NCBI GenBank assembly: GCA_902596975.1
Contig: CACJWS010000003.1
Coordinates: 101,914 to 136,235 of the forward strand
Direction of reading: 5' to 3'
Source: an uncultured Pelagibacteraceae bacterium
Lineage (GTDB): Bacteria > Pseudomonadota > Alphaproteobacteria > Pelagibacterales > Pelagibacteraceae
Length of the DNA stretch: 34,322 bases
Made by a program: the position numbers and the translations under genes. Of the stretch, positions 24,644 to 32,243 are shown piece after piece (the first letter of the stretch is position 1; each line of letters begins with the position of its first letter). Under the pieces are notes generated by a model that had not been told where the DNA came from, did no database searches, and was given only the letters and a program-made list of their open reading frames with translations.

Positions 24644-24931
24644 TTACCACTTTTTGGTTTTTACGTTGTGAACATGTACATGCTCACCTTTTTTAATTGA
24701 TTTTACTACTTTGCCAATATCATGCCCGTATTTTAATATTGTATCTCCCTCGTTAAGATCAGTCATTGCAATTTTATGACCCAAAGGTATTTCATCCATC
24801 GATTGAATTTTTACTGATTTATCATTTTCCATAATCCAGCAATCACAGTCTTGTTTAGGAGTAATTTTTTCAATAACTACAACACCTACATTGTCTTTTT
24901 CATCATGGATTATAATATCTGTGCCGGCCAT
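24644..24931 (-). CDS. suyA: (2R)-sulfolactate sulfo-lyase small subunit
   Basis: This 95-residue SAF-domain protein is the small subunit partner of SuyB. It begins [20 protein letters not shown] and ends with the subunit's characteristic [14 protein letters not shown] at 24964 opens the frame earlier, but it would extend into the shared palindrome and the family starts at the ATG at 24931, which is chosen here. The gene is transcribed divergently from xsc across 90 bases. SuyA and SuyB are separate genes here, unlike fused altronate dehydratases. Confidence 0.92.
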   Translation of the reverse strand: MAGTDIIIHDEKDNVGVVVIEKITPKQDCDCWIMENDKSVKIQSMDEIPLGHKIAMTDLNEGDTILKYGHDIGKVVKSIKKGEHVHVHNVKTKKW

Positions 24932-25021
24932 TGTGACGATTTCTTTGTTTGAAATTCGACCCAATTTATATATGAATTGGGCACTTTGACAATTAAAAAA
25001 TAGAATTAAGAAGGATTTGAT
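24932..25021. promoter_or_regulatory. Divergent suyAB / xsc control region with palindromic operator candidate
   Basis: A perfect inverted repeat CCCAATT-N8-AATTGGG (24960-24981) sits midway between suyA and xsc. Its TATATAT core can serve as the -10 box in both directions: TATAAA on the minus strand, 16 bases from TTGTCA, and TATATA on the plus strand, 16 bases from TTGTTT. A repressor or activator dimer here could control both sulfo-lyase operons at once. xsc has an AAGGA ribosome-binding site; suyA has none that is clear. Confidence 0.5.
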
Positions 25022-26806
25022 ATGGCTAAAATGACAACCGAAGAAGCTTTTGTAAAAGTTTTACAGATGCATGGTATCGAACATTCGTTTGGTATTATCG
25101 GTTCTGCATTCATGCCTATTTCTGATCTTTTCCCAGAAGCTGGAATAACTTTTTGGGACGTTGCTCATGAAACAAATGGTGGATTGATTGCTGATGGTTA
25201 CACGAGAGCAACTGGAAAAATGTCTATGGTGATTGCTCAAAATGGTCCAGGTATTACAGGACTTGTTACACCAATAAAAACTGCTTACTGGAATCATACT
25301 CCACTACTTTTAGTTACACCACAAGCTGCAAACAAAACTATGGGCCAAGGTGGTTTTCAAGAAGTAGAGCAAATGAATTTATTTAAAGACATGGTGTGTT
25401 ATCAAGAAGAAGTTAGAGACCCATCAAGAATGGCAGAAGTTTTAAACAGAGTAATAGAAAAAGCATTTAGAGGTTCAGCGCCTGCACAAATAAATGTACC
25501 AAGAGATTTTTGGACACAAGTTATAGATATAGAGTTACCTCCAATTGTAAGATTTGAAAGACAAGGTGGTGGAAAAGATGCTGTTGATAGAGCTGCGAAA
25601 TTATTATCAGAAGCAAAATTCCCAGTAATTTTATCTGGAGCAGGAGTTGTTATAGGTGATGCGATTGATGATTGTAAAAAATTAGCAGAAAAGCTTGATG
25701 CACCTGTATGTAATGGATATCAACATAACGATAGCTTTCCAGGAAGTCATCCATTAGCTGTTGGTCCATTAGGTTACAACGGATCTAAAGCTGCAATGGA
25801 GTTAATTTCAAAAGCTGATGTAGTTTTAGCATTAGGAACAAGATTAAATCCATTTTCAACATTACCAGGATATGGAATTGATTACTGGCCAAAAGATGCA
25901 ACAATTATTCAAGTAGATATGAACCCTGATCGTATTGGTTTAACCAAGAAAGTTACAGTTGGTATTTGCGGTGATGCTAAAATGGTAGCTCAACAGATAT
26001 TAGAAAAACTTTCATCAAATGCTGGAGATAATGGTAGAGAAGATAGAAAAAATCTAATTCATCAAACAAAATCTGCATGGTTGCAAACTCTTACCAGTTT
26101 AGATCATGAGGATGATGATCCAGGAACTGTTTGGAATAAAGAAGCAAGAGAAAGAGATAAAGATAGAATGTCCCCAAGACAAGCATGGAGAGCTATTCAA
26201 GCTGGAATGCCAGAAGATGTTATAATTTCAAGCGATATTGGAAATAATTGTGCAATAGGTAATGCTTATCCAACATTTGAGAAACCAAGAAAATATTTGG
26301 CACCAGGTTTATTTGGACCATGTGGATATGGATTTCCATCTATTCTTGGAGCAAAAATTGGATGCCCAGATACTCCAGTTATAGGTTTTGCTGGTGACGG
26401 AGCATTTGGAATAAGCATGAATGAAATGAGTTCGTGTGCAAGAGAAGAGTGGCCAGCAATAACAATGGTAATTTTTAGAAATTATCAATGGGGCGCTGAA
26501 AAAAGAAATTCAATATTGTGGTTTGATGATAACTTTGTTGGAACAGAGTTAGATCCAGAATTAAGTTATGCAAAAGTTGCTAATGCATGTGGTTTAAAAG
26601 GTGTTATTGCAAATACAATGGAAGAAACCACTAAAGCTATTAAACAATCTTGTGAAGATCAGAAAAAAGGTATTACTACATTTATCGAAATAATTTTAAA
26701 TCAAGAATTAGGTGAGCCATTCAGAAGAGATGCTATGAAAAAACCAGTTAAAGTAGCCGGTATAAGCAAGAGTGATATGAAACCTCAAAAGTCTCTTGTT
26801 AGTTGA
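25022..26806 (+). CDS. xsc: Sulfoacetaldehyde acetyltransferase
   Basis: This 594-residue TPP enzyme converts sulfoacetaldehyde plus phosphate to acetyl phosphate and sulfite. The cofactor glutamate is E50 in WDVAHETNGG. The TPP/magnesium motif starts at G458 (GDGAFGISMNEMSS) and continues to FRNYQWG. The run MTTEEAFVKVLQMHGIEH and the AYWNHTPLLLVTPQAANKT block are those of Xsc rather than acetolactate synthase. No pta gene follows, so acetyl phosphate must be used by enzymes elsewhere. Taurine, isethionate and related C2 sulfonates are the known sources of sulfoacetaldehyde, but no enzyme making it is in this window. Confidence 0.95.
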   Translation: MAKMTTEEAFVKVLQMHGIEHSFGIIGSAFMPISDLFPEAGITFWDVAHETNGGLIADGYTRATGKMSMVIAQNGPGITGLVTPIKTAYWNHTPLLLVTPQAANKTMGQGGFQEVEQMNLFKDMVCYQEEVRDPSRMAEVLNRVIEKAFRGSAPAQINVPRDFWTQVIDIELPPIVRFERQGGGKDAVDRAAKLLSEAKFPVILSGAGVVIGDAIDDCKKLAEKLDAPVCNGYQHNDSFPGSHPLAVGPLGYNGSKAAMELISKADVVLALGTRLNPFSTLPGYGIDYWPKDATIIQVDMNPDRIGLTKKVTVGICGDAKMVAQQILEKLSSNAGDNGREDRKNLIHQTKSAWLQTLTSLDHEDDDPGTVWNKEARERDKDRMSPRQAWRAIQAGMPEDVIISSDIGNNCAIGNAYPTFEKPRKYLAPGLFGPCGYGFPSILGAKIGCPDTPVIGFAGDGAFGISMNEMSSCAREEWPAITMVIFRNYQWGAEKRNSILWFDDNFVGTELDPELSYAKVANACGLKGVIANTMEETTKAIKQSCEDQKKGITTFIEIILNQELGEPFRRDAMKKPVKVAGISKSDMKPQKSLVS

Positions 26807-26852
26807 GATTAGTAAAATTTCATTATAAAAATAATTAACTGTCAGGAAATAA

Positions 26853-28430
26853 ATGAAAGTTAAGAATATTCTTTTTATAATGGCTGATCAACTTAGGTGG
26901 GATTACCTTTCATGTTATGGCCATCCACATTTAAAAACTCCTCACTTAGATAGTTTAGCAAAAAAAGGTGTAATGTTTGAATCTGCTTATGTTCAAGCAC
27001 CTGTATGTGGCCCATCGAGAGCATCTTACTACACAGGAAGAACAGTATTTAGTCATGGCTCTACATGGAACCAAGTACCACTTCCAATTGGCGAATTAAC
27101 TATTGGTGACTACTTGAGACAGTCAGGAATAAAAACTTGTGTTGTCGGCAAAACACATATGAGACCTGATATTAATAGCATGAATAGATTGGGAATTTCA
27201 AAAACAACAGAAATTGGCTCTGTAGTAATGGAACCAGGGTTTGATCCTTACGAGAGAGATGATGGTCTGCATCCAAACAACATTATGAAAAAATCTGAAA
27301 AAAAATTATCCTATAACGAATGGTTAAATAAACTAGGATATGATGGAGATAATCCATGGGATAGCTGGGCAAATTCAGTTAATGGAGAAAACGGAGAAGT
27401 TTTAAGTGGTTGGAGATTAAGAAATTCAAATAAACCATCTAGGTTACCAGAAAAACATTCAGAAACTGCATTTATGACTAATAGAGCAATCGATTTTATA
27501 AAAGAAAATAAAGAACAATGGTTTTTGCATCTATCATATATAAAACCACATTGGCCTTATATTGCACCTGCGCCATATCATAATATGTATTCACAAAATC
27601 AATTTTACCCTGTTCAAAGATCAGACTCAGAAAAAAATATTAATCATCCTGTTTATAAAGCTTTTATGGAAAATAGTATTTCAAAAACATTTTCACAAGA
27701 AAACGTAAGAGAGACAGTTCTTGCTGGTTATATGGGTTTAATAAAACAAATTGATGACAATCTAGGAAGACTTTTTAAGTTTTTGGAAGAAAATGGGAAT
27801 ATGCAAGATACTATGATTGTTTTTACATCAGATCATGGTGATTATCACGGTGATCATTGGCTTGGTGAAAAAGAATTATTTCATGAACAAATAGTAAAAG
27901 TACCTATGATTATTTATGATCCAAGTGAAGAAGCAAATAAAACAAGAGGAAAAAAAGAGAAAAGATTTATAGAGGCAATTGACTTACTTCCAACATTTTT
28001 AGATGCTGTTGAAAGTAAAGCGAGCAAACATAGACTTGAAGGTTCTTCTTTAATTCCAATTCTAAGAGATGAAAAAATTAGTAAATGGAGAGATAGTGTA
28101 TTTAGCGAGATAGATTATTCATTTAATGAAGCAAGAAAAATTTTAAACATAGGTGCTTCAGATGCAAGAGCCTATATGATTAGAAACGATAAATGGAAAT
28201 ATATTTATTATAAAGGTTTTCCACCACAATTATTTGATTTAGAAAAAGATAAAGATGAATTTAACGATCTTGGTCAATCTAAAGATCATCAAAACATTCT
28301 AAATCAAATGAAAGATATTTTACTAGAAAGATTAACAGATCGAAAAAATAGAACTGCCGCTGACGATGAATTTGTTTTGAAAGAGAGAGATTATTCTGAA
28401 GATGGTGGTATAATGATTGGTGTTTGGTAA
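26853..28430 (+). CDS. Formylglycine-type sulfatase / phosphonate monoester hydrolase
   Basis: This 525-residue alkaline-phosphatase-superfamily hydrolase has the active-site motif CGPSRASYYTGR starting at C52, which a maturase would convert to formylglycine. Metal ligands include D12 (FIMADQLRWD) and D327-H328 in FTSDHGDYHGDH. The C-terminal part (SYIKPHWPYIAPAPYHNMY, WKYIYYKGFPPQLFDLE) resembles the promiscuous arylsulfatase/phosphonate monoester hydrolase branch. No signal peptide is present, so it acts in the cytoplasm on an imported substrate. It has an AGGAA ribosome-binding site and lies 46 bases after xsc, possibly on the same transcript. Confidence 0.88.
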   Translation: MKVKNILFIMADQLRWDYLSCYGHPHLKTPHLDSLAKKGVMFESAYVQAPVCGPSRASYYTGRTVFSHGSTWNQVPLPIGELTIGDYLRQSGIKTCVVGKTHMRPDINSMNRLGISKTTEIGSVVMEPGFDPYERDDGLHPNNIMKKSEKKLSYNEWLNKLGYDGDNPWDSWANSVNGENGEVLSGWRLRNSNKPSRLPEKHSETAFMTNRAIDFIKENKEQWFLHLSYIKPHWPYIAPAPYHNMYSQNQFYPVQRSDSEKNINHPVYKAFMENSISKTFSQENVRETVLAGYMGLIKQIDDNLGRLFKFLEENGNMQDTMIVFTSDHGDYHGDHWLGEKELFHEQIVKVPMIIYDPSEEANKTRGKKEKRFIEAIDLLPTFLDAVESKASKHRLEGSSLIPILRDEKISKWRDSVFSEIDYSFNEARKILNIGASDARAYMIRNDKWKYIYYKGFPPQLFDLEKDKDEFNDLGQSKDHQNILNQMKDILLERLTDRKNRTAADDEFVLKERDYSEDGGIMIGVW

Positions 28431-28431
28431 T

Positions 28432-29742
28432 CTAAGGATACATTAAACTCGGCAAGTACAAACATAAAGCTGGAAAAGCTATTAATAATGCAAGTCTAAT
28501 AACATCAGTAATTAAGAACGGCAAAGTACCAAACCAAATTGTTTGAAGGGGCGTTTTGTTCATTACTCCTTTAATTACAAACAAATTCATACCAACTGGA
28601 GGTGAAATCAACCCAAATTCAACAACAATTACAGCAAATATTCCAAACCATACTGGATCAATTCCAGCATCAGCAATTACAGGATAAAAAACAGGAATAG
28701 TTAAAAATAACATTGCCAGAGAGTCCATTACAGTTCCAAGAACTAAATAAATAGCGCATATAACTAAAATAATCCCTAATGGAGTTAGTTGAAGGTCATT
28801 AATAAAATCTACTACCGTGAACGGTAATTGAGTGACTGTTATTAAAAAATTAAAAACACTTGCACCAATAACAATTAAATAAAGAGCACCAACAGTTTTA
28901 ACAGTATCCCATATAGAATTTCTGAGCAGTTCAATTGTTAGCTCACCTCTAAAAAAAATAAATATGATCACCAAAATAACCCCAACTGCAGCACTTTCGG
29001 TAGCTGTAAAGAAACCAAGATAAAGACCACCCATAATTATCGCAAAGATTAAAAATATTGGAAAAACTTTTGTTAGAGCAGATATTCTATCTCTTGCAGT
29101 CATTTTTTCTCCATGACCACCTTGATCAGGGTAAATTACTAAATAAACTCTGATAGCAATCATATATAAAACTACTGCAATCAATCCTGGTATCAAAGCT
29201 GCAAAAAATAGTTGCTGTATCGACTGCTCAGTTAAATAGGCATAAATTATCAATATTACACTTGGTGGAATTATAATTCCTAATGTTCCACCTGATGCAA
29301 CGGAACCACTTATTAATGCATCGCTATATCCGTGTCTTTTCATCTCTGGTCCTGCCATTTGTGACATCGTAGCTGCTGTTGCAATTGAAGATCCACAAAT
29401 CATTCCAAATCCAGCACATGCACCAACAGTAGACATTGCTAATCCACCTTTATAGTGACCAACAATTGCATAAGCTGCATCATATAAATTTCGGGATAAG
29501 TTAGCTCTATTTGCAAGATTTCCCATCAAAACGAAAAGAGGTAATACAGATAAAGTATACTTAGAGACAGCTTCAAACGGAGCGGTTCCTAAAACAAAAA
29601 GAGCTTGTTCAAAACCTGTTATTAAAGCAAAACCTGTAAAACCAACTACCAACATTGAAATTCCTATTGGAACATTTAATGCCATAAGAATTAGTACAAC
29701 TAAAAAAGATAACGAACCACTTACAATAGGATCAAAGCTCAT
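28432..29742 (-). CDS. dctM: TRAP transporter large permease subunit
   Basis: This 436-residue protein with about twelve hydrophobic segments is the transport channel of a TRAP system driven by an ion gradient. DctM-type blocks are ALNVPIGISMLVVGF, GMICGSSIATAATMSQMAGPEM near 115-135, SGGTLGIIIPPSVILIIYA, and PPVGMNLFVIKGV near the C-terminus. Its ATG overlaps the dctQ stop (ATGA). It converges with the sulfatase gene with one base between the stops. The partner binding protein is encoded on the other strand, beyond the FAH-family gene. Confidence 0.93.
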   Translation of the reverse strand: MSFDPIVSGSLSFLVVLILMALNVPIGISMLVVGFTGFALITGFEQALFVLGTAPFEAVSKYTLSVLPLFVLMGNLANRANLSRNLYDAAYAIVGHYKGGLAMSTVGACAGFGMICGSSIATAATMSQMAGPEMKRHGYSDALISGSVASGGTLGIIIPPSVILIIYAYLTEQSIQQLFFAALIPGLIAVVLYMIAIRVYLVIYPDQGGHGEKMTARDRISALTKVFPIFLIFAIIMGGLYLGFFTATESAAVGVILVIIFIFFRGELTIELLRNSIWDTVKTVGALYLIVIGASVFNFLITVTQLPFTVVDFINDLQLTPLGIILVICAIYLVLGTVMDSLAMLFLTIPVFYPVIADAGIDPVWFGIFAVIVVEFGLISPPVGMNLFVIKGVMNKTPLQTIWFGTLPFLITDVIRLALLIAFPALCLYLPSLMYP

Positions 29743-30215
29743 GAGTTTTCACTCCTTAAAGCATTAATTAGCCAAAAAACTATAGCAACAACACTTAACC
29801 ACATGCCAACTGACGCTGCATAATAAAAAGGATAAAAATATATTTCTAAATCAATAGTTACTCTTTCATTTTTAAAAAAAGCCATAGCTTCTTTTGTTGT
29901 TGCATATGACATCATGGACATAATCACTATCATTAAAATAAATCTAAAAATGTTTATGAAAATTTGAAAGGTATTGTTAGAGACATTTTTTATAAAATCA
30001 GCAGAAACATTTGCATTTAAAAAGAAAGCTCTTGGCATTGCTAAGAAGGCAACCAATGCCATTCCAAATTCAACTAATTCAATTGTTCCTGTAACAGGAG
30101 AATTTAGAAATCTTCTACCAAAGACATCACAAAAAGTTAGTATAGCTAAAGATAATAATATTAATCCTGATATAATTGCTGAAAGATCAAATATGTAATT
30201 AATTTTAAATTTCAT
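29739..30215 (-). CDS. dctQ: TRAP transporter small permease subunit
   Basis: This 158-residue protein has four hydrophobic helices, the DctQ layout. It includes FCDVFGRRFLNSPVTGTIELVEF (33-55), the conserved R-R/E-L block of the family, and MPRAFFLNANVSADFI after it. It pairs with the DctM encoded directly downstream (four-base overlap). It is divergent from the FAH-family gene across 53 bases, which must hold promoters for both directions. Confidence 0.92.
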   Translation of the reverse strand: MKFKINYIFDLSAIISGLILLSLAILTFCDVFGRRFLNSPVTGTIELVEFGMALVAFLAMPRAFFLNANVSADFIKNVSNNTFQIFINIFRFILMIVIMSMMSYATTKEAMAFFKNERVTIDLEIYFYPFYYAASVGMWLSVVAIVFWLINALRSENS

Positions 30216-30268
30216 TTGATAAACTTTCTTCTAATTTATCAGAGATTAACGTATAAAGTTATAAAAAT

Positions 30269-31126
30269 ATGAAATTTATCTCATTCAATCATGATAACAG
30301 TGAAAAGTTTGGAATTATTGAAAATAATTTAATAACCGATCTAACTGGAAAGATAGAAGGAGCTTTAAGTTTAAAAGAATTAATAAAGATAAAAAAGATT
30401 AAAGAAGCAAAAGAATATGCAAAGAGTAATCCAGGATCTATAAAACCAGATCAAATTAAATATTCTCCTTTAATTCCTAATCCTGGTAAAATCATATGTG
30501 TAGGTTTGAATTATAGTGAGCATGTAAAAGAAACAAACCGTACTGTTGAGGAAAACCCAGTTATATTTCACAGATTTCCAGAAAGCCAAACAGCTCATAT
30601 GCAAGCAATACAAAGGCCTATTGTATCAGAAAGTTTAGACTTTGAAGGAGAAATGGCAGTGATTATGGGTGAGGGTGGTAAACATATCAAACCGGAGGAT
30701 GCATTAAAGCACATCGTCGGTTTTTCTTGTTACAACGAAAGTACTATTAGAGAGTGGCAAAGACATACTAGACAATTTGGTATGGGAAAAAATTTTGAAA
30801 AGACAGGAAGTTTTGGTCCTCACATGGTTTTAGCAGAAGACATTGCAGATTATAAAAGTTTAACTATTGAGACTAGGCTTAATGGTGAAGTAATGCAAAA
30901 TGCTAAACTAAGTCAATTAATTTTCGATATACCAATTTTAATTTCATATGTATCCAAAGCTATGGCATGGAGAGCAGGCGATGTTTTGGTAACAGGAACT
31001 CCTGGTGGAGTAGGCTTTAAAAGAAATCCACCTGTTTTTATGAAACCAGGAGACAATGTTGAAGTCGAAATCACTGATATTGGTGTTTTATCTAACACTA
31101 TTAAGGATGAAATAATCTCAAATTAG
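30269..31126 (+). CDS. Fumarylacetoacetate hydrolase family protein
   Basis: This 285-residue FAH-fold enzyme has an N-terminal small domain (1-65) and a catalytic core with VGLNYSEHVKE (78-88), the metal pair E126 and E128 (DFEGEMAVIMGEGG) and VTGTPGGVGFKRNPP (241-255). The third metal ligand, normally Asp in a G-Y-x-x-x-N-D motif, is E157 here (GFSCYNEST). Family members act as hydrolases, hydratases or decarboxylases on 2-oxo- or beta-diketo acids, including products of aromatic meta-cleavage. The extradiol dioxygenase and monooxygenase downstream support such a role. TATAAA boxes (30252, 30260) lie very near the ATG. Confidence 0.88.
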   Translation: MKFISFNHDNSEKFGIIENNLITDLTGKIEGALSLKELIKIKKIKEAKEYAKSNPGSIKPDQIKYSPLIPNPGKIICVGLNYSEHVKETNRTVEENPVIFHRFPESQTAHMQAIQRPIVSESLDFEGEMAVIMGEGGKHIKPEDALKHIVGFSCYNESTIREWQRHTRQFGMGKNFEKTGSFGPHMVLAEDIADYKSLTIETRLNGEVMQNAKLSQLIFDIPILISYVSKAMAWRAGDVLVTGTPGGVGFKRNPPVFMKPGDNVEVEITDIGVLSNTIKDEIISN

Positions 31127-31162
31127 AGTTAAAATTTTAATATAAATTTTAGAGGGAGAAAT

Positions 31163-32176
31163 ATGAAAAACAAAATAATTGGATTTGTTTTTGGTGTTTT
31201 AAGTTTAGGTATAGTAAATGCTGCTTCAGCAACTGAACTTAAACTTGCAACATTTGAACCACCAAAAGCATTTATCGCAAGCAAAATTCTTGCTGCATGG
31301 GCTGATAAAGTAAACGAATGTTCAGCTGGAGCAGTTAATGTTAAAATGTTTGCAGGAGGTGTGTTAGGAAAACCACCACAACAATATGATATTGTTACAA
31401 AAGGTGTAGCAGACATTTCATGGACAGTACTTGGATATATAGGAGGACAGTTTCCATTGAGTTCTGTAATTGAATTACCTTTTTTAACAAAAACTTCAAA
31501 AGCAGGATCTAGAGCTTTAAATACTCTTTATGAAGAAGGTTACTTAGATAAAGAGATGGCAGGAATTAAACTAATTGGTTTACATTCTAATCCTGGTTAT
31601 CAAATACATATGAAGTCAGATAAAGTTGTAAGACCTGCTGACTTTAAAGGTAAGAAAATGAGAGTACCAAGTAAAATTGCTGGAACAATTTTAAAAACTC
31701 TTGGAGCAACTGGTGTAAGAGTGCCAGCTCCTGGAACATCGGAAGCACTTAACAAAGGTGTAATTGATGGAACTCCATTCCCTTACACTGCAATTGGATC
31801 TTTCAGACTATTTGATGTAACTAAGTATCACACTGAAGTTAACATAACTAATGCAACATTTGGTTTGATAATGAACCAAGGTAAATATGATGGTTTATCA
31901 GCCAAAGGTAAAGGATGTGTAGATAAATTTAGTGGTCAGTGGTTTGGTGACTGGGCATCTGGATTAATAGATAGTCAAAACGCTAAAATGAGAGTTGAGG
32001 TAGAGAATAAACCTGGACATGAGATCATAGTAGCTTCTGATGATGTTATAGCTGAATATAAGAAAATATTAGCACCTATCGAAGCAAACTGGCTTGCTGA
32101 AATGAAAGGCAAAGGCCTTGATGGTGACGCAGTTCTAAAAAGAGCAAGACAAATAATATCTAAAATAGACGGTTAA
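31163..32176 (+). CDS. dctP: TRAP transporter substrate-binding protein
   Basis: This 337-residue periplasmic binding protein has a signal peptide (cleavage near ASA|TE, residue 23). DctP features include ELKLATFEPPKA at the mature N-terminus, the carboxylate-binding arginine R167 in GKKMRVPS, and ALNKGVIDGTPFPYT (195-209). The ligand is therefore probably an organic acid or other anion. It is followed by a strong terminator, so it is transcribed with the FAH-family gene (36 bases upstream) and not with dctQM. The ribosome-binding site is GAGGGAGA. Two cysteines (C53, C251 region) may form a disulfide. Confidence 0.93.
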   Translation: MKNKIIGFVFGVLSLGIVNAASATELKLATFEPPKAFIASKILAAWADKVNECSAGAVNVKMFAGGVLGKPPQQYDIVTKGVADISWTVLGYIGGQFPLSSVIELPFLTKTSKAGSRALNTLYEEGYLDKEMAGIKLIGLHSNPGYQIHMKSDKVVRPADFKGKKMRVPSKIAGTILKTLGATGVRVPAPGTSEALNKGVIDGTPFPYTAIGSFRLFDVTKYHTEVNITNATFGLIMNQGKYDGLSAKGKGCVDKFSGQWFGDWASGLIDSQNAKMRVEVENKPGHEIIVASDDVIAEYKKILAPIEANWLAEMKGKGLDGDAVLKRARQIISKIDG

Positions 32177-32190
32177 TTTAAACCTAATTT

Positions 32191-32224
32191 TTGAGCCTGC
32201 ATTAAATAATGCAGGCTCAATTTT
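32191..32224 (+). terminator. Rho-independent terminator after dctP
   Basis: A perfect 13-base stem (TTGAGCCTGCATT with AATGCAGGCTCAA) has a 4-base loop at 32204-32207 and is followed by TTTTAAT. It starts 14 bases after the dctP stop. Confidence 0.9.
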
Positions 32225-32231
32225 AATCCTG

Positions 32232-32237
32232 TATAAT
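32232..32237 (+). promoter_or_regulatory. Candidate -10 box (TATAAT) for the dioxygenase gene, possibly leaderless
   Basis: A perfect TATAAT preceded by TG lies six bases before the ATG at 32244, directly after the dctP terminator. No ribosome-binding site fits between, so transcription would begin at or next to the ATG. No clear -35 box is seen; the expected position falls inside the terminator stem. Confidence 0.45.
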
Positions 32238-32243
32238 AATTGA

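Noticed and set aside
23476..24931. Reading the UxaA-type pair as altronate or galactarate dehydratase
   Set aside because: The small subunit ends [10 protein letters not shown], the large subunit has SuyB-type blocks, and xsc is divergent from it; sulfolactate sulfo-lyase fits better.
25022..26806. Reading the TPP enzyme as acetolactate synthase
   Set aside because: The N-terminal and central blocks are those of Xsc, no small regulatory subunit follows, and the neighbours are sulfonate genes.
31129..31416. Minus-strand frame opposite the dctP start
   Set aside because: It is antisense to the signal peptide and mature N-terminus of a clear DctP.
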